Below, piece after piece: positions 7,355 to 13,827 of a stretch of DNA of 32,781 nt. Below the pieces are notes generated by a model. That model saw only the letters and a list, made by a program, of their open reading frames with translations, was not told the origin of the DNA and made no database searches. The translations under genes were made by a program, and so were the position numbers. The DNA lies in assembly GCA_910586405.1 (NCBI GenBank), contig CAJUII010000030.1, positions 1 through 32,781 on the forward strand, given 5' to 3'. The stretch comes from an uncultured Lachnospiraceae bacterium. GTDB lineage: Bacteria > Bacillota > Clostridia > Lachnospirales > Lachnospiraceae. Position 1 is the stretch's first letter, and each line of letters starts with the position of its first letter.

Positions 7355-8425
7355 ATGTCGAAAATACCAGTTACCGTATGTATTATTGCAAAAAATGAGG
7401 AAAAGCATATTGAGGAATGTCTGAAACATTTAAAAAAGTATGATCTGGAAGTAGTCGTGACAGATACAGGGTCAACAGACCGCACGAAGGAAATTGCAGA
7501 AAAGTATGCAGATAAAGTAGTGGATTTTCCGTGGATCAATGATTTTGCGGCAGCGAGAAATTTTTGTGCTTCACATGCCTCTAACAATTGGATTATCGCG
7601 ATCGACTGTGACGAGTATGTCAACAGTATAGATGTCAGGATTTTAAGAATATTAATGCAGAAATTTCCGCGCCATACGGGTGTCCTTAGAATTAAGAATT
7701 TGGTGCCTGGCAATGATGGTTCTACAGGGTATGTTACGGATGATGTACCTAGGATGTACAATAAGAATTTTTATCAATTCGCGTTTCCAATCCACGAACA
7801 GATCTGCTTCAAGGACTCTAAGAAGGCAGATGATAACATTGAAGCATTTTTACTTCCAATGGAGGTGGTTCATCATGGATATATTGTCACCGGAGATGAT
7901 ATGAAGCGGAAGCAGGAACGGAACCTTAATTTATTGCAGGAGAGTATTAAGAATGATCCAACAAACGGATATTATTATTTCCAGGTAGGACAGTCAAATT
8001 TTGTGCTGGGAAATATTGATACAGCACTTGAATCTTATGAGAAGGCGTTGAGCTTGGTACAAAGTACAGAGTATCTATACGTTCCGGAGCTGATCATGTC
8101 CCTATCTAAGGCATACAGGGCGAAGGGAAGAGTGAAGGATGCTGTAGCTATATTAGATCAGTATAAAGATACCTTTAATACAGCGAAGTTTTATTATACC
8201 TATGCAACGATGCTGAGAGAAGACCAGCAAATATTAAAGGCGCTTGCAGTATACATAAAAGTGACGTTAATGAGTGACGTGGAAACACTAGGAGCAAGCC
8301 TCACATCATGTTATGCGTACATTATTAACATCTATGAGTCTATGGGCAACAAGGAAATGGCTGAATTGTTCCACAAACAGTTTTTGGAGTGTTTGGAAGA
8401 GAGAGAGCGTGTTGTGAATAGCTAA
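7355..8425 (+). CDS. GT2 family glycosyltransferase with C-terminal TPR-like repeats
   Basis: A 356-residue cytoplasmic glycosyltransferase of GT-A fold. The nucleotide-sugar binding signature is CIIAKNEE (about 9-16), D37-T-G-S-T-D42 and the metal-binding DxD D84-C85-D86. The NDFAAARNF segment (about 62-70) is typical of the SunS-like protein glycosyltransferase group. From about 190 to the end the sequence is helical, with TPR-like pairs (YYYFQVGQSNFVLGNIDTALESYEKAL). Its place between fliS and further flagellin genes suggests O-glycosylation of flagellin with an unknown sugar (inference). GAGAGG precedes ATG. A second enzyme of the same layout lies at 13828. Alternative role: surface polysaccharide synthesis. 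Confidence 0.85.
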   Translation: MSKIPVTVCIIAKNEEKHIEECLKHLKKYDLEVVVTDTGSTDRTKEIAEKYADKVVDFPWINDFAAARNFCASHASNNWIIAIDCDEYVNSIDVRILRILMQKFPRHTGVLRIKNLVPGNDGSTGYVTDDVPRMYNKNFYQFAFPIHEQICFKDSKKADDNIEAFLLPMEVVHHGYIVTGDDMKRKQERNLNLLQESIKNDPTNGYYYFQVGQSNFVLGNIDTALESYEKALSLVQSTEYLYVPELIMSLSKAYRAKGRVKDAVAILDQYKDTFNTAKFYYTYATMLREDQQILKALAVYIKVTLMSDVETLGASLTSCYAYIINIYESMGNKEMAELFHKQFLECLEERERVVNS

Positions 8426-8428
8426 TTG

Positions 8429-8531
8429 AATTGTCTGATATTCAATGAATTGTGAGAAATTGAGCCAATTGTCAGAAAGTTAATGAATTTACATAAAATT
8501 TGAAATAATTAGTTGACATAGTCTGACAATT
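8429..8531. repeat. 19-bp-spaced repeat array with an inverted copy in the downstream promoter
   Basis: Three direct copies occur at exact 19-base intervals: AATTGTCTGA (8429), AATTGTGAGA (8448) and AATTGTCAGA (8467). A degenerate fourth, AATTTACATA, sits at the next register (8486). The exact reverse complement of the third copy, TCTGACAATT, lies at 8522-8531 inside the -35/-10 spacer of the sigma-A promoter for the minimal flagellin. This looks like an operator array for a DNA-binding regulator; the regulator is unknown. Confidence 0.6.
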
Positions 8532-8541
8532 CGTGTACAAT
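8513..8541 (+). promoter_or_regulatory. Sigma-A promoter of the minimal flagellin gene
   Basis: TTGACA (8513-8518), 17 bases, TACAAT (8536-8541). Strong vegetative-type promoter, unlike the sigma-28 promoters of flagellins 2 and 3. An operator-like inverted motif occupies the spacer. The leader has a 6-bp hairpin (8557-8562 with 8571-8576). Confidence 0.85.
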
Positions 8542-8624
8542 ATAATCATTAAGGGGGATGACATAATATCGTCATCAAAATTAATAAATAATGGATTAAT
8601 TGTTTTTCACAAGGAGGTAAAGGT

Positions 8625-8966
8625 ATGGATATCAGGAGTAGTCTTATGTATGGAAACAAAGCGGTGAATGATTTGTACACGGCGAAGGCAAACGCGGCAG
8701 CGGCGAAGGAGAATAAGCTTGCCACAGGAAAGAAGCTCTCAGGATTATCATCCGATGCAGCATCGCTCCAGATTAATGCGAAGGCTGGTGACGTGGCGGA
8801 TTCAGCGCTTGAGAATATCAATGCTGCATCGAGTGCAGTAGGGGATGTGGCAAAGGCTGAGGAGATGATTCGGGAAGCGAATCGCCGCATATTAGAACAG
8901 TCAGATGACTCCGTTCTGGCTCAGGCAAATCAGTCTACGGATGCAGTTTCAATGCTTTTAGATTAA
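8625..8966 (+). CDS. Minimal flagellin-like protein (113 residues)
   Basis: I do not recognise an established family for this gene, but it reads as a flagellin reduced to its terminal helices. The N-terminal segment GKKLSGLSSDAASLQINAKAGD parallels the EKLSSG..NRAADDAAGLSISEKM of real flagellins. The C-terminal SVLAQANQSTDAVSMLLD parallels S(I/M)LAQ(A/S)NQ(S/A)NQGVLSLL(Q/G). The whole D1 outer part, variable domain and TLR5-like segment are missing. There is no signal peptide or cysteine. AAGGAGG lies 8 bases before ATG (spacer TAAAGGT). It has its own sigma-A promoter and terminator, so it is a monocistron. It could be a filament or junction component, a chaperone decoy or an export regulator; none is established. 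Confidence 0.75.
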   Translation: MDIRSSLMYGNKAVNDLYTAKANAAAAKENKLATGKKLSGLSSDAASLQINAKAGDVADSALENINAASSAVGDVAKAEEMIREANRRILEQSDDSVLAQANQSTDAVSMLLD

Positions 8967-8974
8967 ACCATAAA

Positions 8975-9001
8975 GAAAACCGGTCGAAAGACCGGTTTTT
9001 C
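8975..9001 (+). terminator. Rho-independent terminator after the minimal flagellin
   Basis: A 10-bp stem (8976-8985 with 8990-8999, core ACCGGTC) closed by a GAAA tetraloop runs into T residues. Confidence 0.93.
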
Positions 9002-9032
9002 TCATTTTTTTGAAGTTTTTTGCAAAGACATA

Positions 9033-9060
9033 TAATATTTACATAATTGTCTGCCGATAA
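9033..9060 (+). promoter_or_regulatory. Sigma-28-like promoter P1 of flagellin 3
   Basis: TAAT (9033-9036), 16 bases, GCCGATAA (9053-9060). The -10 octamer equals the enteric sigma-28 consensus; the -35 has one mismatch. The spacer holds AATTGTCTG. Confidence 0.45.
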
Positions 9061-9062
9061 AC

Positions 9063-9089
9063 TAAATAGTTGGAATATTTTGCTGATAT
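9063..9089 (+). promoter_or_regulatory. Sigma-28-like promoter P2 of flagellin 3
   Basis: TAAA (9063-9066), 15 bases, GCTGATAT (9082-9089): one mismatch in the octamer. Lies two bases after P1. Confidence 0.5.
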
Positions 9090-9142
9090 GTGAATAAAAA
9101 CGCACATTTTAGTAAAAAATCTGAAAATTACCCACAATACTA

Positions 9143-9169
9143 TAAATTTTCAGAAAATTATTCCGATAT
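9143..9169 (+). promoter_or_regulatory. Sigma-28 promoter P3 of flagellin 3
   Basis: TAAA (9143-9146), 15 bases, TCCGATAT (9162-9169). It has the same geometry as flagellin 2 P1, and the sequence after the -10 (ATATA.TGTAAAT) is also shared with that promoter. Probably the main promoter; leader about 140 bases. Confidence 0.85.
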
Positions 9170-9264
9170 ATATACTGTAAATGGAGTTACAGAAAATATT
9201 AACAGTAATGGAAACTTGAGATTTTCAAGGGGAATAATGAAATAAAAATATAAGAAATAAAATT

Positions 9265-9306
9265 ATGGGAAAGTTGCTTGGTGAAAGGGATGTCCTGGGC
9301 TGCTAA
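9265..9306 (+). promoter_or_regulatory. Upstream mini-ORF and CsrA-like site in the flagellin 3 leader
   Basis: A 13-codon frame MGKLLGERDVLGC ends with TAA whose last two bases begin the AAAGGAGGAG ribosome binding site (9305-9314). Within it AGGGATGT (9286-9293) matches the ARGGAUGU core of the CsrA SELEX consensus. The mini-ORF has no good Shine-Dalgarno of its own, so its translation is uncertain. Confidence 0.4.
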
Positions 9307-9319
9307 AGGAGGAGAAAAT

Positions 9320-10960
9320 ATGGTAGTACAGCACAATCTTAAAGCTATGAATGCAAACAGAATGTTGAACATCAATGCGAAGGCGTCATCAGGATCTACA
9401 GAAAAGCTTTCAAGCGGCTATCGCGTAAACAGAGCTGCGGACGATGCAGCAGGACTTGCTATATCAGAGAAGATGAGAAAACAGATTCGTGGTCTGACAC
9501 AGGGCTCACGCAATGCAGAGGATGGTATCTCATGTGTACAGACGGCAGAAGGTGCGCTCGCAGAAGTACAGGATATGCTCCAGAGAATGAACGAGTTGGC
9601 TGTACAGGCTGCAAATGGTACAAACTCCGTTACAGACCGTAAGTATATTCAGGATGAGATCGATCAGCTTGTCACAGAGATTGATCGCGTTTCAGAGACA
9701 ACCAAGTTTAATGAGACCTATTTATTGAAGGGCGATGAGGAGCAGCCAGACACATTGGTACATACCTTTAATTATATTAAGGGTGATAAGATTGATCAGA
9801 TGGGAACTTCTTCTGTCAGAAATTTAGACGGTGACATGGTTATGGTCAATTACAATGGCACAGACAATGTGTATGTTGTTTCTACCAGTATCACAGCTTC
9901 TAAGGAAAGTAGTCCTATGACTGCTGATGTGATCAAGAAAGGTTCTGACTTTACAAAGTATCTTGATACAGGAAGTAAAGTGGGGGCAAGCTCCTCAGTT
10001 ACAAGTGCGGTGCTCAGTGCATCCTATGCGGTATTCAAGAATACAACATTAAATAGTGTACAGCTTGAGACAGACCCGAGCAATGGAAATATTTATACAC
10101 CGGATAAAGAAGCGTATATATATGATACAGAGACGAAGAATATCATTCATTTAAAGGCTAATGAGAATTTGGGAGCGTACGTTGACCATGTAGATGGCGC
10201 AGATGATAAGACCTTTACGATGAAAGAACGATACAGACTGCTTTACAATGTAAATGATAAGGCAGGAATCGCCGGCACATTGGGAGAGCCTGCTACGGTT
10301 GAAAACCTGAGCAACAAGGATTTCATAGGAGCAGTGTCAGAGAATCAGCTTTATGATACGGATGGCAAGGCTGTATCCGGCATGGCACTTTATAAGTACT
10401 TTAATGAGAATGGCGACTACACAGGTGGTTTGTACACAGATAAAGATGCAACCAAAAAGATTATAGATAACGGAGAGACAACTTCTTCAGTATATTATGG
10501 AAAATATATCAGCAACCTTACAGAGAAGGTTACAGCAGCATTGACATTCTCTGTTCATGCAGGCGCGGACTCTGATCTGAACAATAGAATTTCTGCGAAG
10601 ATAGATACGATGTCAGCAGCAGGACTTGGTGTGAACAGATTAAAGAGCACATCAATCGGTATTGTGGATGAGACAGGCGACAATGCAAGAGAGGCAATTG
10701 ATGTCATTGGAGATGCATTGAAGATTGTGTCCACACAGCGTTCAATCCTCGGTGCGGTTCAGAACCGTTTGGAGCATACGATTGCAAACCTCGATAATGT
10801 AGTTGAGAACACGACAGCCGCAGAATCAGCAATTCGTGACACAGATATGGCGGATGAGATGGTTAAATTCTCTAATAACCAGGTGCTGTTGCAGGCAGGA
10901 CAGTCGATTCTGGCACAGGCAAACCAGTCAAATCAGGGTGTACTTTCACTCTTACAGTAA
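9320..10960 (+). CDS. fliC: Flagellin 3
   Basis: Filament subunit of 546 residues. The N-terminal about 140 residues (MVVQHNLKAMNANRMLNI.., AADDAAGLAISEKM, QRMNELAV) and the C-terminal about 130 (SILGAVQNRLEHTI to NQGVLSLLQ) are canonical. The middle of about 270 residues differs from flagellins 1 and 2, is rich in Asp/Tyr/Thr, and would form a different surface domain. The start at 9320 follows AAAGGAGGAG (9305-9314); an in-frame GTG at 9278 would add 14 unrelated residues upstream of that site. Own promoters and terminator. Larger central domain and divergence suggest an alternative filament type or segment. Confidence 0.95.
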   Translation: MVVQHNLKAMNANRMLNINAKASSGSTEKLSSGYRVNRAADDAAGLAISEKMRKQIRGLTQGSRNAEDGISCVQTAEGALAEVQDMLQRMNELAVQAANGTNSVTDRKYIQDEIDQLVTEIDRVSETTKFNETYLLKGDEEQPDTLVHTFNYIKGDKIDQMGTSSVRNLDGDMVMVNYNGTDNVYVVSTSITASKESSPMTADVIKKGSDFTKYLDTGSKVGASSSVTSAVLSASYAVFKNTTLNSVQLETDPSNGNIYTPDKEAYIYDTETKNIIHLKANENLGAYVDHVDGADDKTFTMKERYRLLYNVNDKAGIAGTLGEPATVENLSNKDFIGAVSENQLYDTDGKAVSGMALYKYFNENGDYTGGLYTDKDATKKIIDNGETTSSVYYGKYISNLTEKVTAALTFSVHAGADSDLNNRISAKIDTMSAAGLGVNRLKSTSIGIVDETGDNAREAIDVIGDALKIVSTQRSILGAVQNRLEHTIANLDNVVENTTAAESAIRDTDMADEMVKFSNNQVLLQAGQSILAQANQSNQGVLSLLQ

Positions 10961-11003
10961 GCTTTTTGATAACGCTCACTCTAACCAATTTAATATATAC
11001 AGA

Positions 11004-11038
11004 CAAAAAGACCGTCCAGTTTTACTTCGGTCTTTTTG
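11004..11038 (+). terminator. Rho-independent terminator after flagellin 3
   Basis: An 11-bp stem (11004-11014 with 11028-11038, core AAAAAGACCG) with a 13-base loop; the T run is the 3' arm itself. Confidence 0.85.
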
Positions 11039-11062
11039 CTTGTAAGATATCGATTTAGATGA

Positions 11063-11091
11063 TTGTCCCAGAAATGGGTGCAATTTATACA
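11063..11091 (+). promoter_or_regulatory. Possible weak sigma-A promoter of flagellin 4
   Basis: TTGTCC (11063-11068), 17 bases, TATACA (11086-11091), each 4 of 6 to consensus. No sigma-28 element is visible in the gap before flagellin 4, unlike flagellins 2 and 3. Confidence 0.35.
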
Positions 11092-11192
11092 TATGCTGCA
11101 GATTGTGATAAGGGAAGATGCGTCTGTAGTAAATATTGAAAAGAAAGGGAATAACTAAATCGTCTTTGGCGTTATTCAAGGAGGAATAGGTC

Positions 11193-13052
11193 ATGAGAAT
11201 TACACACAATATTTTAGCAATGAACAGCAACAGGCAGGCAAGAATGGTCGGAAGAACTTTATCGAAATCTTCCGAGAAGCTTTCATCGGGATATCGGATT
11301 AATAAGGCGGCAGATGATGCAGCAGGACTTAGTATCTCGGAAAAAATGAGAAAGCAGATTCGTGGTTTGACACAGGGCGTTCAGAATGCGGAAGATGGTG
11401 TTTCTCTTTGTCAAGTGGCAGATGGTGCCTTAGCAGAAGTGCACGATATGTTACAGCGCCTCAATGAGCTTGCCGTAAAGGCTGCCAATGGGACCAACAG
11501 TGCAAATGACCGTAAATGTATCAATGATGAAGTGACACAGATCCTTACTGAAATTGATCGGATTGGAGATACGACAAAGTTTAATGAGGTATATATATTT
11601 AGGGGAACAGAGCAGCTGACCACAGAAAAATGGGTGACGAATGGCGGAACAGGTGGTATCGCAGGAAGACCTCAGTTGATTCCTGTGCCAAGCTTTGACC
11701 AGATGGATATGAATTGTGAACTGACGTCTGGACCTTTCAATGCAGGCAGTCCAGGATATCATTTAAATCTTTCCGCGCAGTCTACCAAGGCGGATATTCC
11801 GCAAGTATGGAATCTGATCTATGGCTCAGGCGGAACGTCTTATCCGAAACTTACAGGAGAGTATACAATAGCTGGAACGAGCAGTGTAGTTGCTTTTACG
11901 ATGGACTTTCGCGACATCACACCCACGAGTTATACGGCAAATGTAATCAAGGGAGAAAATGTATGGTCAAGAACATTTAAGTATACTGAGGCGGCAAATG
12001 GTCTTGATATGGAACTGATTCAGACGGTAACGCTTCATGATAAAAACGGAAATGAGAGTCAGTACTACACAATCAGCTATGAAGTTAGAAATAAGGGAGC
12101 AGTTGAGGTGAAGTATAACCTGGTTCATCATGAGGATACTGCCTACAACAATAATGACCGGGTGGAGAGCTATCATCTTGAAGGGAAGGGAAAAGTAGAG
12201 TACAGCACGATGTATACGACAAATACATCCTATTCTTCAACGATAAACAATGTGCATGTAGAAGACTCGATTCCTGGCAGCTTTTCCATTGTAAATGAGC
12301 AGGGTGCGCTTTCATTTACAGAGAGTATCGTGCTTGACGGCGGCGATGGTGCAGGCAAGGCGGATACACTTATTGTTGGAAATTATTATTCGGTGGGAGA
12401 ACTTGGGGCATACACGACAACAACGATGGCAGGCGTCCTTGGAGAGACGACCAATAGTATGGATATTGGATTCAGCTTGATTTGGAGTGACAGGAAGCTT
12501 GCAGGAAACAGCTCTCAGAAATTTTCTTTCAAGCAGGGGATTGTCAATGTGGATAAGGACAAGAATATTCCGGCTGATATCATTAAAGCACCAGCGATTA
12601 ACATCACAGATCCGGGAGTGCAGCCCATATTGGTGCGAAAAACGATATTGGGTGGGACGAGACAGCTATGGATTCAGTCAGGCGGCGACGCTGGAGATGG
12701 ATTGATTCTTAAGACGGTTGCGATGAACACGGGAGTACTCGATATTGATGATATTTCAGTACTTTCAGAGTGGAAAGCAGAAGAGGCGATCGATCGTATT
12801 TGGGGTGCACTAGAGCGGCTTTCCGCACAGAGAAGCCGGTATGGAGCATATCAGAACCGTTTGGAGCACACGATCGCAAATGAAGAAAATGTTGTAGAAA
12901 ACACGACTGCTGCGGAGAGTCGTATCCGTGATACAGACATGGCAAAAGAGATGGTTTTTTATAGTAGTAAAAATATCCTTCAGCAGGCAGGAAATGCAAT
13001 GCTTGTGCAGGCAAACCAGCTAAATAATGGTGTTCTTTCATTGCTTCAATAA
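11193..13052 (+). CDS. Flagellin 4, divergent, with a large beta-rich insert
   Basis: A 619-residue flagellin that begins MRITHNILAMNSNRQARM rather than MVVQHNL. It is the most divergent of the four but keeps AADDAAGLSISEKM, the QRLNELAV segment and a C-terminal RIRDTDMAKEMVFYSSKNIL..NNGVLSLLQ. Residues about 150-515 form a large insert with alternating polar/hydrophobic strands typical of beta-sandwich modules. It includes the segment EVKYNLVHHEDTAYNNNDRV and two Gly/Thr-rich stretches. No HExxH is present, so it is not a flagellinolysin. AAGGAGG precedes ATG by 7 bases. It may display a binding or enzymatic domain on the filament surface (inference). Confidence 0.93.
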   Translation: MRITHNILAMNSNRQARMVGRTLSKSSEKLSSGYRINKAADDAAGLSISEKMRKQIRGLTQGVQNAEDGVSLCQVADGALAEVHDMLQRLNELAVKAANGTNSANDRKCINDEVTQILTEIDRIGDTTKFNEVYIFRGTEQLTTEKWVTNGGTGGIAGRPQLIPVPSFDQMDMNCELTSGPFNAGSPGYHLNLSAQSTKADIPQVWNLIYGSGGTSYPKLTGEYTIAGTSSVVAFTMDFRDITPTSYTANVIKGENVWSRTFKYTEAANGLDMELIQTVTLHDKNGNESQYYTISYEVRNKGAVEVKYNLVHHEDTAYNNNDRVESYHLEGKGKVEYSTMYTTNTSYSSTINNVHVEDSIPGSFSIVNEQGALSFTESIVLDGGDGAGKADTLIVGNYYSVGELGAYTTTTMAGVLGETTNSMDIGFSLIWSDRKLAGNSSQKFSFKQGIVNVDKDKNIPADIIKAPAINITDPGVQPILVRKTILGGTRQLWIQSGGDAGDGLILKTVAMNTGVLDIDDISVLSEWKAEEAIDRIWGALERLSAQRSRYGAYQNRLEHTIANEENVVENTTAAESRIRDTDMAKEMVFYSSKNILQQAGNAMLVQANQLNNGVLSLLQ

Positions 13053-13075
13053 AACAATTAAAAATTTCATAGAGA

Positions 13076-13118
13076 ATATAAAAACGACCGCTCGCGTGAC
13101 AAGCGGTCGTTTTTATAT
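13076..13118. terminator. Bidirectional terminator between flagellin 4 and the minus-strand gene
   Basis: A 17-bp perfect stem (13076-13092 with 13102-13118) is bordered by A and T runs on both sides, so it can end transcription from both convergent genes. It ends 2 bases before the minus-strand stop codon. Confidence 0.93.
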
Positions 13119-13119
13119 T

Positions 13120-13593
13120 TTATTCTTTGCGCTCAGGAATTAACATAAAGATCTGTTTCTCAGAATCTGGCACTTCACTGATCGCCTTATCTAATTCCAA
13201 GGATGCTTTATAGGCATTTAAGCGGTCAATAATGTCTTGATTGTTGATATCTTCCTTGTTGACAATCTTATGAATCGCATAGTAAATCACATACTCCAAA
13301 TCCTGCATACGCAGGTACATGGGATGGATGCTGACTTCCTGGCAAATTGCCATGATGGCGTCAAGCTGCTGATGGATTGGTTCAATCGCGATGGAAATCT
13401 TATCGATCATGACGACCAGCCGATCTTTGCAGTCGGTAACGCCGCAGACCTCCTCTACACTCGGACGGTTGATCAGGGACAGGCGGGTCAGCTCCCGGTC
13501 ACATTTTTCTACACCATCCAACAATTGATACATTTTCGTGTATGCATCACATAATATCTGCAATAAATTTTCATAACGTTGTCTAAAATCCAT
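13120..13593 (-). CDS. Small helical protein, flagellar chaperone candidate
   Basis: A 157-residue, helical, mostly acidic cytoplasmic protein with no membrane segment. Its first half (MDFRQRYENLLQILCDAYTK.., then a KDRLVVMIDKIS-like segment about 57-68) resembles the layout of the gene after fliS (SLEKKLEVLDHIYEV.., KSNLIDELNRLD), so a FlgN/FliT-type chaperone is my best guess. The start at 13593 follows TGAGGG on the minus strand; an in-frame ATG at 13644 would add 17 residues with no such site. A sigma-28 promoter upstream supports a late flagellar role. It faces against the surrounding genes. Confidence 0.5.
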   Translation of the reverse strand: MDFRQRYENLLQILCDAYTKMYQLLDGVEKCDRELTRLSLINRPSVEEVCGVTDCKDRLVVMIDKISIAIEPIHQQLDAIMAICQEVSIHPMYLRMQDLEYVIYYAIHKIVNKEDINNQDIIDRLNAYKASLELDKAISEVPDSEKQIFMLIPERKE

Positions 13594-13673
13594 ATGGTTT
13601 CCCTCATTCCTGTACAGCCCGACTCCCGGGAGGCAAATTTGCATTAAAGTTACATAATAATACTACATAAGTT

Positions 13674-13701
13674 ATATCGTCAGAATATTCTGAAAACTTT
13701 A
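13674..13701 (-). promoter_or_regulatory. Sigma-28 promoter of the minus-strand chaperone-like gene
   Basis: Read on the minus strand: TAAA (13701-13698), 16 bases, GACGATAT (13681-13674). The same octamer is used by the flaG promoter. It lies about 80 bases before the chosen start at 13593. Confidence 0.65.
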
Positions 13702-13759
13702 GACAAACAGAAGCGATTTTCACAATATTTGCCTTTTTTGTATTTTTGTAAAGAAACAG

Positions 13760-13788
13760 TTGAGAAATTATGTAAAGTCCGTTACAAT
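13760..13788 (+). promoter_or_regulatory. Sigma-A promoter of the GT2-glf operon
   Basis: TTGAGA (13760-13765), 17 bases, TACAAT (13783-13788). It lies 39 bases before the start codon. Confidence 0.8.
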
Positions 13789-13827
13789 GGTATCAAATGA
13801 AATCATAGAGAGAAACGGAGGAGTGGT

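Larger units (their letters stand above)
9002..9319. other. Upstream regulatory region of flagellin 3
   Basis: About 320 AT-rich bases with no supported gene apart from a 13-codon upstream reading frame. It contains three sigma-28-like promoters (9033, 9063, 9143), an AATTGTCTG motif (9045-9053) and a leader with a CsrA-like AGGGATGT site. Confidence 0.65.

Noticed and set aside
11193..13052. Flagellin 4 as a flagellinolysin (protease-bearing flagellin)
   Set aside because: The insert contains HHEDTA but no HExxH zinc-protease motif.
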